Source: an uncultured Acetatifactor sp. (lineage in GTDB: Bacteria > Bacillota > Clostridia > Lachnospirales > Lachnospiraceae). From it: 9,075 bases of DNA. Positions 1 through 4,883 of the stretch are shown here, in pieces. Position numbers and translations under genes: made by a program. Under the pieces are notes generated by a model, which was given only the letters and a program-made list of their open reading frames with translations, had not been told where the DNA came from and did not search any database. The DNA lies in the NCBI GenBank assembly GCA_948496895.1, contig CAOOJO010000079.1, positions 1-9,075 of the forward strand, written 5' to 3'. Position 1 is the stretch's first letter; each line of letters begins with the position of its first letter.

Positions 1-15
1 ATCTGATTGATTGGA

Positions 16-32
16 GCCCGGCCTGTGGCGGG
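16..32 (+). repeat. GC-rich hairpin repeat, copy 1
   Basis: The 17-mer GCCCGGCCTGTGGCGGG can fold as a short stem (GCCC/GGGC and GCC/GGC with a bulged G and a TGT loop). It recurs with one difference (16 of 17 bases) at 1537-1553, and a shorter form of its core lies at 2168-2178. It sits about 80 bases before the start of the first gene. I infer a leader or inter-gene structural element of this replicon; its function is unknown. Confidence 0.55.
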
Positions 33-111
33 CCAGCGGAGGCAATAAGACAGGAACCAGCAGCCCAATGATATGGTATGGGCAGGCGGGTTCCAGAAAG
101 GGGATGTGGAC

Positions 112-1524
112 ATGGATATCTTTGAAGAGGGCTCCGGACAGCTGAGCTTCTTCCAGCCGGATTTTGTTAAAGACGCTGATTGCACTGTATTAACGCCTGT
201 GATATATGGCAAGTCGGATGTTCCAATCTATGGGACTGGAAAGCATATCAAGCCACGGATAGCAGGGCGAACAGGGAGCGCTCACTTTGAGCGCATCTAC
301 CTGGACAGGCTCTTACCGTTAGAGGAATATGACCTGATTATCATACTCTTTTCTGGTGGGAAAGATAGCACCGCCTGCTATTACAAGCTCTTGGAAATGG
401 GAGTCCCAAAAGACAAAATAGAGTTGTGGCACCATGATATCGACGGCGGGCATCCTTCCAGGCGCATGGACTGGCGCTGCACCCGGAACTATGTAAAGAG
501 CTTTGCAGATGCAGAAGAAGTGCCCCTCCACGTATCCTACCGCGTGAACGGCTTTTTTGGAGAATTGTACCGTATCGGAGCCAGCGAGCCTATCCAATGG
601 ATTGACCCTGATACAGGCGATATCATGCAGTGTAGGCTCTCACCCAATTACCTGAAATGCAGGGAGCTGAAGGAAAGATGCACGGAGGACATGGAGGCCG
701 CCCTGAAGCAGTACGGCTACAGGATGAAGTTCCCCGCGAAGAGCGGCGACTTAAGCCGTAGGTGGTGCAGCGCATACCTTAAGATTGCCGTAGCGGATTC
801 CGTCATCTCCAACCTCGACAGGCTGGAGCAGTTAGGGGAGATGGCGGATTCCGTCGTGCGCAGTCTCAGCCAACTGGAGGAGCTGGGCGGCAGGCGCCGG
901 AAGTTCCCCGCCAAAGGCAGCACCCACCAGGGGCGATGGTGCTCTGGCAGCTTGAAGGCTTCGGTTCAGGACAGCGTGACGGCCAGCCTGGCCAGCACGA
1001 AATCAGACGTAAAGGTGCTCGTAGTCTCCGGGGAGCGCCGTGGGGAAAGTGCCGGACGGGCAATATATAATGAAATGGAAATCCACCGCACGAATGCCGT
1101 GAAGAAAGCCCACCGCATCGTCCATCAATGGCGGCCAGTGATTGACTATTCCGAGAAGGATGTCTGGGAAGTGTTGAAGCGCCATAAAGCGGCCCCGCAC
1201 CCCTGCTACCGCGCTGGCTGGAATCGCTGCTCCTGCGCCATGTGTATCTTCTCTACCCCAAAGCTGTTTGCGGGGATACGGGAGCTGTACCCGGAGGACT
1301 ATGCCGCTCTGCGGCAGGATGAGGTAATCCTGGGCTTTACGCTGGACAACAGGTGCAGCCTGGATGCCTTTGTCGGGAACGCACCATCATGTGTTTACCG
1401 TGGGGATGCCAGAGCGATACACAGTCTGGTCACAGGGGAGTTTACGGTTGATGATGTATATGTGAAGGGAGAATGGCGGTATCCCGCAGGCGCTTTCCAC
1501 GGGGCTGAGGGAGGCCCCTGCTGA
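112..1524 (+). CDS. PAPS reductase-family (ATP pyrophosphatase-like) protein with duplicated FP..RWC..LK module
   Basis: A 470-residue member of the phosphoadenosine phosphosulfate reductase/adenine nucleotide alpha-hydrolase fold family. I chose the ATG at 112 because AAAGGGG lies 8 bases upstream; an in-frame ATG at 73 lacks a good site. The PP-loop SGGKDST is at residues 81-87. The ligand-binding FPAK...RWC..LK motif occurs twice, at about 206-224 and 264-282. ERRGES at 308-313 matches the G.R..ES motif of the family. A Cys cluster near the C terminus (C365, C373, C375, C378, in HPCYRAGWNRCSC) resembles the Fe-S cysteines of DndC-like and phage PAPS-reductase-like proteins. The C-terminal ECGIH redox motif of true assimilatory PAPS reductases is absent, so sulfate reduction is unlikely. 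Nucleotide-dependent thiolation or adenylation chemistry is more plausible. No dnd or ibrB-type partner is visible, but the left flank is outside the window. The family is secure; the substrate is unknown. Confidence 0.9.
   Translation: MDIFEEGSGQLSFFQPDFVKDADCTVLTPVIYGKSDVPIYGTGKHIKPRIAGRTGSAHFERIYLDRLLPLEEYDLIIILFSGGKDSTACYYKLLEMGVPKDKIELWHHDIDGGHPSRRMDWRCTRNYVKSFADAEEVPLHVSYRVNGFFGELYRIGASEPIQWIDPDTGDIMQCRLSPNYLKCRELKERCTEDMEAALKQYGYRMKFPAKSGDLSRRWCSAYLKIAVADSVISNLDRLEQLGEMADSVVRSLSQLEELGGRRRKFPAKGSTHQGRWCSGSLKASVQDSVTASLASTKSDVKVLVVSGERRGESAGRAIYNEMEIHRTNAVKKAHRIVHQWRPVIDYSEKDVWEVLKRHKAAPHPCYRAGWNRCSCAMCIFSTPKLFAGIRELYPEDYAALRQDEVILGFTLDNRCSLDAFVGNAPSCVYRGDARAIHSLVTGEFTVDDVYVKGEWRYPAGAFHGAEGGPC
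727..1002 (+). repeat. Internal tandem duplication within the PAPS-reductase-like gene
   Basis: Copy 1 (727-900) begins KFPAK and carries RRWCSAYLK; copy 2 (901 to about 1002) begins KFPAK and carries RWCSGSLK. Both open with the same DNA, AAGTTCCCCGC. After the LK motif of copy 1 come two adjacent 17-residue units, ADSVISNLDRLEQLGEM and ADSVVRSLSQLEELGGR, whose shared DNA GCGGATTCCGTC sits exactly 51 bases apart (793 and 844). A third, degenerate QDSVTASL follows copy 2. From family knowledge a single FP..RWC..LK module is expected; this gene has two in frame. Confidence 0.75.
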
Positions 1525-1536
1525 CAGAAGGGGTAT

Positions 1537-1553
1537 GCCCGGCCAGTGGCGGG
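1537..1553 (+). repeat. GC-rich hairpin repeat, copy 2
   Basis: GCCCGGCCAGTGGCGGG lies 12 bases after the stop codon of the PAPS-reductase-like gene and differs from the copy at 16-32 only in one loop base (A for T). The stem is kept while the loop changes, which is compatible with a structured RNA or DNA element. Copies therefore flank this gene on both sides. A third, degenerate core (GGCCAGTGGGG) is at 2168-2178. Confidence 0.55.
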
Positions 1554-1647
1554 GCGGCAGGCTATTGCCGGGAGCGGGTACCTGTTGCGAGCTGGAAGAC
1601 AGTGGAGAGCGGATGGATGGCAGCAGGACGATACGGCCATGGCCTTA

Positions 1648-1931
1648 TCACAGTTTCCTCACAGCCCATGATAGGGCAGAACCCCTGATAGTCAAGACAC
1701 GGAGGGGATTTCGGGCGAGAAATCACAGTTATCACAATTCTGCGGAAAGTACTTCTTGTATAATACGCATTAAATACAATGGTATATAGTAAGCTACTGT
1801 ACTTCCTATATAAGAAGAGATTTTATTATTTTTGTGAGAAATGTGATGAGAATATGATATTAAGGCTGGAACTGTTGTTACACAGGGTTCCTCCTGTCTC
1901 ACAGTCTATGATAATCTGTGATATTCTGTGA
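1648..1931. repeat. Paired TCACA / TGTGA box array around an A+T-rich core (candidate origin or attachment site)
   Basis: TCACA occurs at 1648, 1659, 1723 and 1732; its complement TGTGA occurs at 1833, 1842, 1917 and 1927. The boxes form pairs 9-11 bases apart, about one helical turn. The left pairs and right pairs mirror each other around roughly 1785-1790. An unpaired TCACA at 1899 breaks the symmetry, and another lies outside at 2082. About one such 5-mer in either orientation would be expected by chance in this length. The A+T-rich centre contains a direct repeat GTACTTC-N3-TATAA at 1749-1763 and 1799-1813, exactly 50 bases apart. Possible readings are replication-initiator boxes flanking an unwinding region, arm-type sites around a tyrosine-recombinase core, or a large operator. 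The boxes are certain; the role is inferred. Confidence 0.6.
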
Positions 1932-1964
1932 GGGAAGGTCTGCCTGACGTTTACGGCTGTCTTA

Positions 1965-2074
1965 TCCTCCTGCAAAGACCCTGTAGCTGCTCCCCGCTGT
2001 CTCCTTCTACAAAGGCCTTGTAGCTGCTTCTCGCTGTCTCCTTCTGCAAAGGCCCTGTAGTTGCGCCACCTGTC
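1965..2074. repeat. Three tandem 37-bp repeats (iteron-like)
   Basis: The units lie at 1965-2001, 2002-2038 and 2039-2074 (37, 37 and 36 bases). Their shared core reads CTRCAAAGRCCYTGTAG, and most of the rest is also conserved (TCCTYCT before, GCTGYC-rich after). In unit 2 the core contains an inverted repeat, CTACAA facing TTGTAG across AGGCC. The units abut directly with no spacers, so this is not a CRISPR array. The arrangement resembles plasmid iterons, partition sites or a multi-copy operator; which of these cannot be decided from sequence. Confidence 0.7.
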
Positions 2075-2108
2075 TCCCCGCTCACAGGAACCCGGAAGCT
2101 CCCCTTAT

Positions 2109-2122
2109 GCCGGATGCCCGGC
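2109..2122. repeat. GCCGGATGCCCGGC hairpin, shared with 5264-5277
   Basis: This 14-mer folds as GCCGG/CCGGC with a four-base loop. The exact reverse complement is the tip of the long hairpin at 5256-5286. The two loci otherwise share little sequence, so a mobile or functionally conserved short element is possible. Confidence 0.5.
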
Positions 2123-2145
2123 GGACTCCCATTGCTGTCAATGAC

Positions 2146-2171
2146 GGCCAGCCCGGTCTTCCGGCCAGGCC
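2146..2171. other. GC-rich stem-loop in the leader of the 2208 gene
   Basis: GGCCAGCCCGG and CCGGCCAGGCC pair at 9 of 11 positions around a TCTT loop. It ends 36 bases before the ATG of the following gene and overlaps the degenerate third copy of the GGCCAGTGG repeat. No T-tract follows, so it is more likely a leader structure than a terminator. Confidence 0.4.
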
Positions 2172-2207
2172 AGTGGGGAGGGAAATCAAATCAAGGAGGG
2201 AAATGCC

Positions 2208-2525
2208 ATGTTTGGAGATGTCATAGATGGCCGCATACCGGATTGCGTGCCTGAGTATTATCGGAGCCTGTGGGAGGAGGAAGGCCACCAGGCCGAGCTG
2301 AGGGCGCAGCGCGGAGAACGCTATCAGGCGAACCGGGAGAAAATCAGAGCGGCCATTGCGGCAGGCCTGCCTGTCCTGGACTTCGGCGGCTATGGCTCCT
2401 GCCGGGAGTGCAGCCATGCCGACCATGACACCATGAGGAGCGACGAGGACGACTTCGACAGCGTAATCTGCCATAATCCGGACTGTCCCTTGCACAAAGA
2501 GCATGAACCAGAGGAGGCAGAATGA
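2208..2525 (+). CDS. Small putative zinc-binding protein, function unknown
   Basis: A 105-residue acidic protein preceded by a strong ribosome site (AAGGAGGG, about 6 bases before the ATG). The N-terminal half (residues about 15-50) is charged and predicted helical. The C-terminal half holds four cysteines, C65 and C68 (SCREC) and C88 and C93 (CHNPDC), with nearby histidines, which looks like a small zinc-ribbon-like site. The tail EHEPEEAE is highly acidic. It is isolated between two long non-coding regions and shares no visible operon. I do not recognise the family. Longer frames on the opposite strand over this gene lack a convincing start and read as shadows. The gene is well supported by its ribosome site and codon structure; no function is proposed. 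Confidence 0.75.
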   Translation: MFGDVIDGRIPDCVPEYYRSLWEEEGHQAELRAQRGERYQANREKIRAAIAAGLPVLDFGGYGSCRECSHADHDTMRSDEDDFDSVICHNPDCPLHKEHEPEEAE

Positions 2526-2612
2526 ATCGATATGCAGCATGTGTTTCAGCTTTCTGCATCCGTCCCCGGCCTCCTCCCGCAGCACCGCCTTGCGGCAAAA
2601 AAGTGCGGCCTG

Positions 2613-2644
2613 GATTGCAAACTGTGTCGATTCTCCTTGCAATC
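2613..2644. promoter_or_regulatory. Inverted repeat GATTGCAA / TTGCAATC overlapping a -35 box (candidate operator)
   Basis: GATTGCAA at 2613-2620 and its exact reverse complement at 2637-2644 are centred 24 bases apart. The right arm contains the TTGCAA used as the -35 element of the adjacent promoter. A regulator binding both arms would compete with RNA polymerase. It could alternatively be a hairpin of a longer transcript. Confidence 0.45.
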
Positions 2645-2665
2645 TCTTGCCGTATAAGGTAATAT
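2637..2665 (+). promoter_or_regulatory. Sigma-70-type promoter
   Basis: TTGCAA at 2637-2642 and TAATAT at 2660-2665 are separated by exactly 17 bases. Transcription would start near 2672. This is the clearest housekeeping-type promoter I can see in the window. No long ORF starts just downstream; a terminator follows about 200 bases later. Confidence 0.6.
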
Positions 2666-2675
2666 AAAAGACGAG

Positions 2676-2789
2676 ATGACAAAAACAGGCAGAATGGAGG
2701 ACGCAGGAAGGCGTAGGAAGCGGCAACTTCCAACACTAATTTTCGGTGTCTTTCAGCAGGGGGACTTGGGCTCTCCTATGACGCAGTAA
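2676..2789 (+). CDS. Possible 37-residue small protein
   Basis: The ORF begins ATGACAAAAACAGG and ends at the TAA at 2787-2789. The product is basic at the N terminus (GRRRKRQLP) with a short hydrophobic stretch (TLIFGVF). The preceding sequence (AAAAGACGAG) is only a weak ribosome site, and the predicted promoter would start transcription only a few bases before the ATG. An internal ATG at 2694 is an alternative start. Evidence for translation is thin; it is listed because it is the only reading frame inside the promoter-terminator unit. Confidence 0.2.
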   Translation: MTKTGRMEDAGRRRKRQLPTLIFGVFQQGDLGSPMTQ

Positions 2790-2861
2790 TGGAATTGAAC
2801 ACCAGTGCCATTATCCTTCTCTTGTAACATCATGGGGATAGATGGTTTTCGTGTGCTGTCC

Positions 2862-2903
2862 AGCGGTGTAGGGTGATGTTTAGCCCTGTGCCGCTTTTGT
2901 TGT
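2862..2903 (+). terminator. Intrinsic terminator
   Basis: AGCGGTGTAGGG (2862-2873) pairs over 12 positions (three are G-U) with CCCTGTGCCGCT (2884-2895) around a 10-base loop, and TTTTGTTGT follows directly. This is the only hairpin in the window with a proper T-tract. It ends the small transcript from 2672, or acts as an attenuator ahead of the genes at 3091 and 3159. Confidence 0.7.
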
Positions 2904-2922
2904 CTCACCGGATTGGCCTGCA

Positions 2923-2946
2923 GGGGGATGGCTTAAGCCTGCCCCC
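2923..2946 (+). other. Leader hairpin
   Basis: GGGGG (2923-2927) faces CCCCC (2942-2946), enclosing the palindrome GGCTTAAGCC. It is the first of several structures between the terminator at 2903 and the ribosome site before 3091. Confidence 0.4.
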
Positions 2947-2977
2947 GAATGGCTGACCGATGGGAACGACAGGGACA

Positions 2978-3043
2978 GCCATATGAAAGCATATGGCGGG
3001 GCTACCCTTTGGCTGGCAGAAGACATATATGACCGGCCCCGCC
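2978..3043 (+). other. Overlapping alternative stems in the leader of the membrane-protein operon
   Basis: A perfect 8-bp stem, GCCATATG (2978-2985) with CATATGGC (2990-2997), has a four-base AAAG loop. A second perfect 8-bp stem pairs GGCGGGGC (2995-3002) with GCCCCGCC (3036-3043). The two share bases 2995-2997, so they compete at their edge. This is the kind of arrangement used by switching leaders, but no known riboswitch or T-box features are visible. Confidence 0.35.
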
Positions 3044-3090
3044 CGCTGCATCCGGCATCCCTAAAAACATATAAGAAGAGGAGGCAACGT

Positions 3091-3162
3091 ATGAACCAGA
3101 AATTACCGTTACCCATGCAGGCAGACCATCTTCTGCTACAAAGAGGAGGTGAGGGCCGATGA
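3091..3162 (+). CDS. 23-residue leader ORF translationally coupled to the membrane protein
   Basis: The ORF encodes MNQKLPLPMQADHLLLQRGG plus EGR. It has a strong ribosome site (AGAAGAGGAGG, 6 bases before the ATG). Its stop codon TGA at 3160-3162 overlaps the ATG at 3159 of the next gene in the form ATGA, and its last codons contain that gene's ribosome site (AGAGGAGGTG). Such overlap is a classic sign of translational coupling. The product has no recognisable domain, so the ORF may act mainly as a leader that controls translation downstream. Confidence 0.5.
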   Translation: MNQKLPLPMQADHLLLQRGGEGR

Positions 3163-4046
3163 GTCAGAGCCATGACGAGCTGCTGCTGGGGCTGTCCTAT
3201 GCCCGCGACACCATGGCCAGGATGCAGGGCATCTCCCGCGAATATGCCCAGCTGAAGAAAGGGCTCCACAGGGAAAAGGATGCCGTTAACGGAAAGCTCC
3301 TGCTCCGCCATAAAAGGGTGCTCGTCCACGGGGTCCTCCTGCTGGCGGCATTCGCAGGCGCAGTGGCCATCCGTGACGAGTTCGGCTTCACCGTCTTCGC
3401 CATCCTGGCAGCCCTCTCGCTTTGGAGCTGGAACCTGCAGGGATTTATGAAGAAGCTCTACTACCTGGCGGCCGCTTTTGGAGCAGCGATGTATGTCTAT
3501 ACGGGCTGGCATGCCGATATGCAGGCCATGCTGGCTGTCATTGCGGCGGGGCTCATCCTGTGCTTCGCTGTTGTGAAGGTGTGGAACCTGATGGTCGCGG
3601 CAGGCAACAGGAGGAATGCCGGGAAGGACCAGGCGGCTAAAGAGAGGATGCAGGAGCTGGACGCGGCTTACGGCCAGCTGGAGGCTGAACTGAAGGAGAA
3701 GACGTCCTCCTGGTATCCGCTGGACTATTATAATATGCAGGCGGCAGAGTTCTTCCTCAATGCTGTGCGCAACCACCGTGCGGAATCCGTAAAGGAGCTG
3801 GTGGACCTGTTCGACGCGGAATCCGCGCGCAGGAGGCAGCTCGAATTGCAGAAGCGTCAGGCGGAAGAGCAGAGACGCAGGCAGCAGATACAGGCCCAGA
3901 ACCAGCAGGCCATACGGGAGAAGCTGGAATTTGCCGACAGGATGGATGCGCTGGCCCGTTACATCGAGGGTGCCCAACGCGACAGGGATGTCCGCGACAT
4001 CAAACGGCAGCTACAGGATATCGAGAATAACCTGAACAGCCGCTGA
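3159..4046 (+). CDS. Four-helix membrane protein with C-terminal coiled coil, function unknown
   Basis: A 295-residue protein with a clear ribosome site (AGGAGGT) before an ATG that overlaps the stop of the 23-codon ORF. The N-terminal ~50 residues are soluble and charged. Four hydrophobic helices follow at about 53-71, 75-91, 99-117 and 123-148. The remainder is cytoplasmic-like: a charged helical stretch at 157-185, then a Q/R/E-rich coiled coil at about 215-260 (residues such as RRRQLELQKRQAEEQRRRQQ) and a final charged helix. There is no signal peptide, no enzymatic motif and no transport signature that I recognise. The shape (membrane anchor plus long coiled coil) would suit a scaffold or a conjugation- or phage-associated membrane factor, but that is speculation. 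It is followed by a strong hairpin (4076-4107) and faces a convergent regulator gene. Confidence 0.8.
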   Translation: MSQSHDELLLGLSYARDTMARMQGISREYAQLKKGLHREKDAVNGKLLLRHKRVLVHGVLLLAAFAGAVAIRDEFGFTVFAILAALSLWSWNLQGFMKKLYYLAAAFGAAMYVYTGWHADMQAMLAVIAAGLILCFAVVKVWNLMVAAGNRRNAGKDQAAKERMQELDAAYGQLEAELKEKTSSWYPLDYYNMQAAEFFLNAVRNHRAESVKELVDLFDAESARRRQLELQKRQAEEQRRRQQIQAQNQQAIREKLEFADRMDALARYIEGAQRDRDVRDIKRQLQDIENNLNSR

Positions 4047-4075
4047 ACGCTCCTGCGCATGGGGCATGGAAGCGT

Positions 4076-4107
4076 CCGCCGCAGCGGAGATGGTCCCGCT
4101 GCGGCGG
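4076..4107. terminator. Strong hairpin between convergent genes
   Basis: CCGCCGCAGCGG (4076-4087) pairs perfectly with CCGCTGCGGCGG (4096-4107) around an 8-base loop. It lies 30 bases after the stop of the membrane protein and 16 bases beyond the stop of the convergent HTH gene. No T-tract follows on either strand, so it may be an mRNA 3'-end stabiliser or a factor-dependent stop shared by both transcripts. Confidence 0.4.
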
Positions 4108-4123
4108 CCTGGGGCAGGGTGCC

Positions 4124-4342
4124 CTACAGCCTCTGGTCTCTGTCAGAGGGTATATATTCCACGATGTCCTGTACCCTGCAGTTCAATATGCGGCACAGGT
4201 CGTTCAGGGTCTTTGTGGATATGTCCATGTTGTGCTTGAGCCTGTGCAGGGTGCTGTCCGACAGGTTATGCCTTTTGGTGAGCGTGTACCAGTTCTCTTC
4301 CGATTCTTCCAGTGTCTTCCAGAACGGGGAATAGCTAATCAT
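4124..4342 (-). CDS. Small Cro/CI-type HTH transcriptional regulator
   Basis: A 72-residue protein with a single helix-turn-helix of the HTH_26 / XRE type, covering nearly the whole chain. The diagnostic run is around residues 17-65: NWYTLTKRHNLSDSTLHRLK, then the recognition-helix end, then TLNDLCRILNCRVQDIVEYI, the usual pattern of this family (start of LCxxLxCxxxDxxEy). AGGAGG precedes two adjacent ATGs. The second (4342) is 7 bases from it and is preferred; the first (4345) would add one Met. The gene is divergent from the lipoprotein gene at 4512, with a long dyad between them, so autoregulation and control of the divergent genes is likely. No ligand or protease domain is present. Confidence 0.85.
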   Translation of the reverse strand: MISYSPFWKTLEESEENWYTLTKRHNLSDSTLHRLKHNMDISTKTLNDLCRILNCRVQDIVEYIPSDRDQRL

Positions 4343-4392
4343 CATGGTGCCTCCTATTGATACTTCTAAGCATAGGATATATTTTTTTATCT

Positions 4393-4420
4393 GAATATCT
4401 TCGCAAGAACGAATATATTC
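4393..4420. promoter_or_regulatory. 11+11 bp dyad, probable operator of the HTH regulator
   Basis: GAATATCTTCG (4393-4403) and CGAATATATTC (4410-4420) are inverted repeats matching at 10 of 11 positions with a 6-base spacer. The right half also contains the perfect palindrome GAATATATTC. The dyad lies in the A+T-rich region between the divergent HTH and lipoprotein genes, 50 bases upstream of the HTH start. A weak leftward -35-like TTGCGA (4406 down to 4401) sits in its centre. I infer that the HTH protein binds here; I could not identify convincing -10 elements. Confidence 0.6.
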
Positions 4421-4511
4421 CAAATACCGATGGTACGGACATGGAAGGACGCAGATGGGACAGGGAGAGAAGCAGCTTGTGAAACGGAAATTATTGTAGC
4501 GAGGAGGAATG

Positions 4512-4847
4512 ATGAAGAAATGGATATGTAGGATTATCATATTGGTTTGTGCAACTGCCATCATGGCAGCTATCACCGGCTGCTGTGGCTACAGACAACT
4601 GACGGATGATGTGCAGATAATACAGTATTTTGTCGCGTCAGCCGACAATCTGAACTGGCAGACAGTACGTATGAGAGTGATAGTGCCAGCGGACAGATAC
4701 CGGGAGGGATGGACTGAGAATGCCATGCGGTTGTATGTTATTATCAGGAGCAGACGCATACCTAACCGGATAGACATGGTGTTGTACGATAGTATGGAGA
4801 AATTCGAGTTATGTGAGGAATACGCGAAAACATCATTCGAAAAATAA
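4512..4847 (+). CDS. Small putative lipoprotein
   Basis: An 111-residue protein with a classical lipoprotein signal: MKKWICR, a hydrophobic core (IIILVCATAIMAA) and the lipobox ITGC at about residues 20-23, so Cys23 would be lipidated. After cleavage a ~89-residue extracytoplasmic domain remains, with charged, mixed-strand character (for example DNLNWQTVRMRVIVPADRY). AGGAGG precedes two consecutive ATGs. The first (4509) is only one base from it, so the second (4512) is preferred. It is divergent from the HTH gene and followed after 36 bases by the Cys-rich gene at 4884. I do not recognise the family. The gene looks more A+T-rich than the helicase gene, suggesting a different origin. Confidence 0.75.
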   Translation: MKKWICRIIILVCATAIMAAITGCCGYRQLTDDVQIIQYFVASADNLNWQTVRMRVIVPADRYREGWTENAMRLYVIIRSRRIPNRIDMVLYDSMEKFELCEEYAKTSFEK

Positions 4848-4883
4848 ATTGTGTCCAAGAGAAAAAAGGGGGATGAATAAATC

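Larger units (their letters stand above)
1525..2207. other. 683-base non-coding region with dense repeats
   Basis: No convincing gene is present. The only sizeable frame (1535-1789, +) has a ribosome-site-like AAGGGG just one base from its ATG, no recognisable protein, and runs straight across the repeat array. In order the region holds a GC-rich hairpin repeat (1537-1553), a box array around an A+T-rich core (1648-1931), three 37-bp tandem repeats (1965-2074), a further TCACA box (2082) and two GC-rich hairpins (2109-2122 and 2146-2171) before the ribosome site of the next gene. This is the most repeat-dense stretch of the window and is best read as a cis-acting control, replication or recombination region. 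Confidence 0.6.
2672..2903 (+). ncRNA. Candidate small transcript bounded by promoter and terminator
   Basis: The interval runs from the expected start of the 2637-2665 promoter to the end of the intrinsic terminator at 2862-2903, about 230 nt. Inside are small potential stems, for example GGAAG/CTTCC near 2715 and ACAC/GGTGT near 2735. It may be a free-standing regulatory RNA, a small-protein mRNA (ORF 2676-2789), or the attenuated leader of the membrane-protein gene at 3159. I do not recognise an RNA family. Confidence 0.4.
2526..3090. other. 565-base, mostly non-coding region with a promoter-terminator unit and structured leader
   Basis: This stretch holds no long gene on the plus strand. 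It contains an inverted repeat (2613-2644), a sigma-70-like promoter (2637-2665), a possible 37-codon ORF (2676-2789), an intrinsic terminator (2862-2903) and then a chain of hairpins (2923-2946, 2978-2997, and 2995-3002 with 3036-3043). Long-range pairing of GAATCGA (2524-2530) with TCGATTC (2627-2633) is also possible. Minus-strand frames covering it extend antisense across the 2208 gene and are not convincing. Confidence 0.55.

Noticed and set aside
1640..1740. DnaA boxes (TTATCACAG resembles TTATNCACA)
   Set aside because: The matches are one base short of the 9-mer, so they do not fit the DnaA consensus; a different binding protein is more likely.
1535..1789. 84-codon plus-strand frame after the PAPS-reductase-like gene
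   Set aside because: The AAGGGG is only one base from its ATG, the protein has no family-like character, and the frame crosses the box array and A+T-rich core.
1965..2074. CRISPR array
   Set aside because: The three 37-bp units abut directly, leaving no unique spacers, and no Cas gene is visible.
2591..2608. Terminator from CCGC/GCGG followed by CAAAAAAG
   Set aside because: On the plus strand the hairpin is followed by an A-run, and on the minus strand the T-run precedes the hairpin, so neither orientation gives an intrinsic terminator.
2082..2736. Two long minus-strand frames (214 and 130 residues) over the 2208 gene
   Set aside because: Both are antisense to a gene with a strong ribosome site, have low-complexity translations, lack convincing starts, and one crosses the promoter at 2637-2665.
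2880..3977. 365-codon minus-strand frame opposite the membrane protein
   Set aside because: Its translation is Leu/Arg/Gln-rich and domain-free, typical of the antisense of a GC-rich gene; the plus-strand gene has a good ribosome site, clear membrane helices and a coiled coil.
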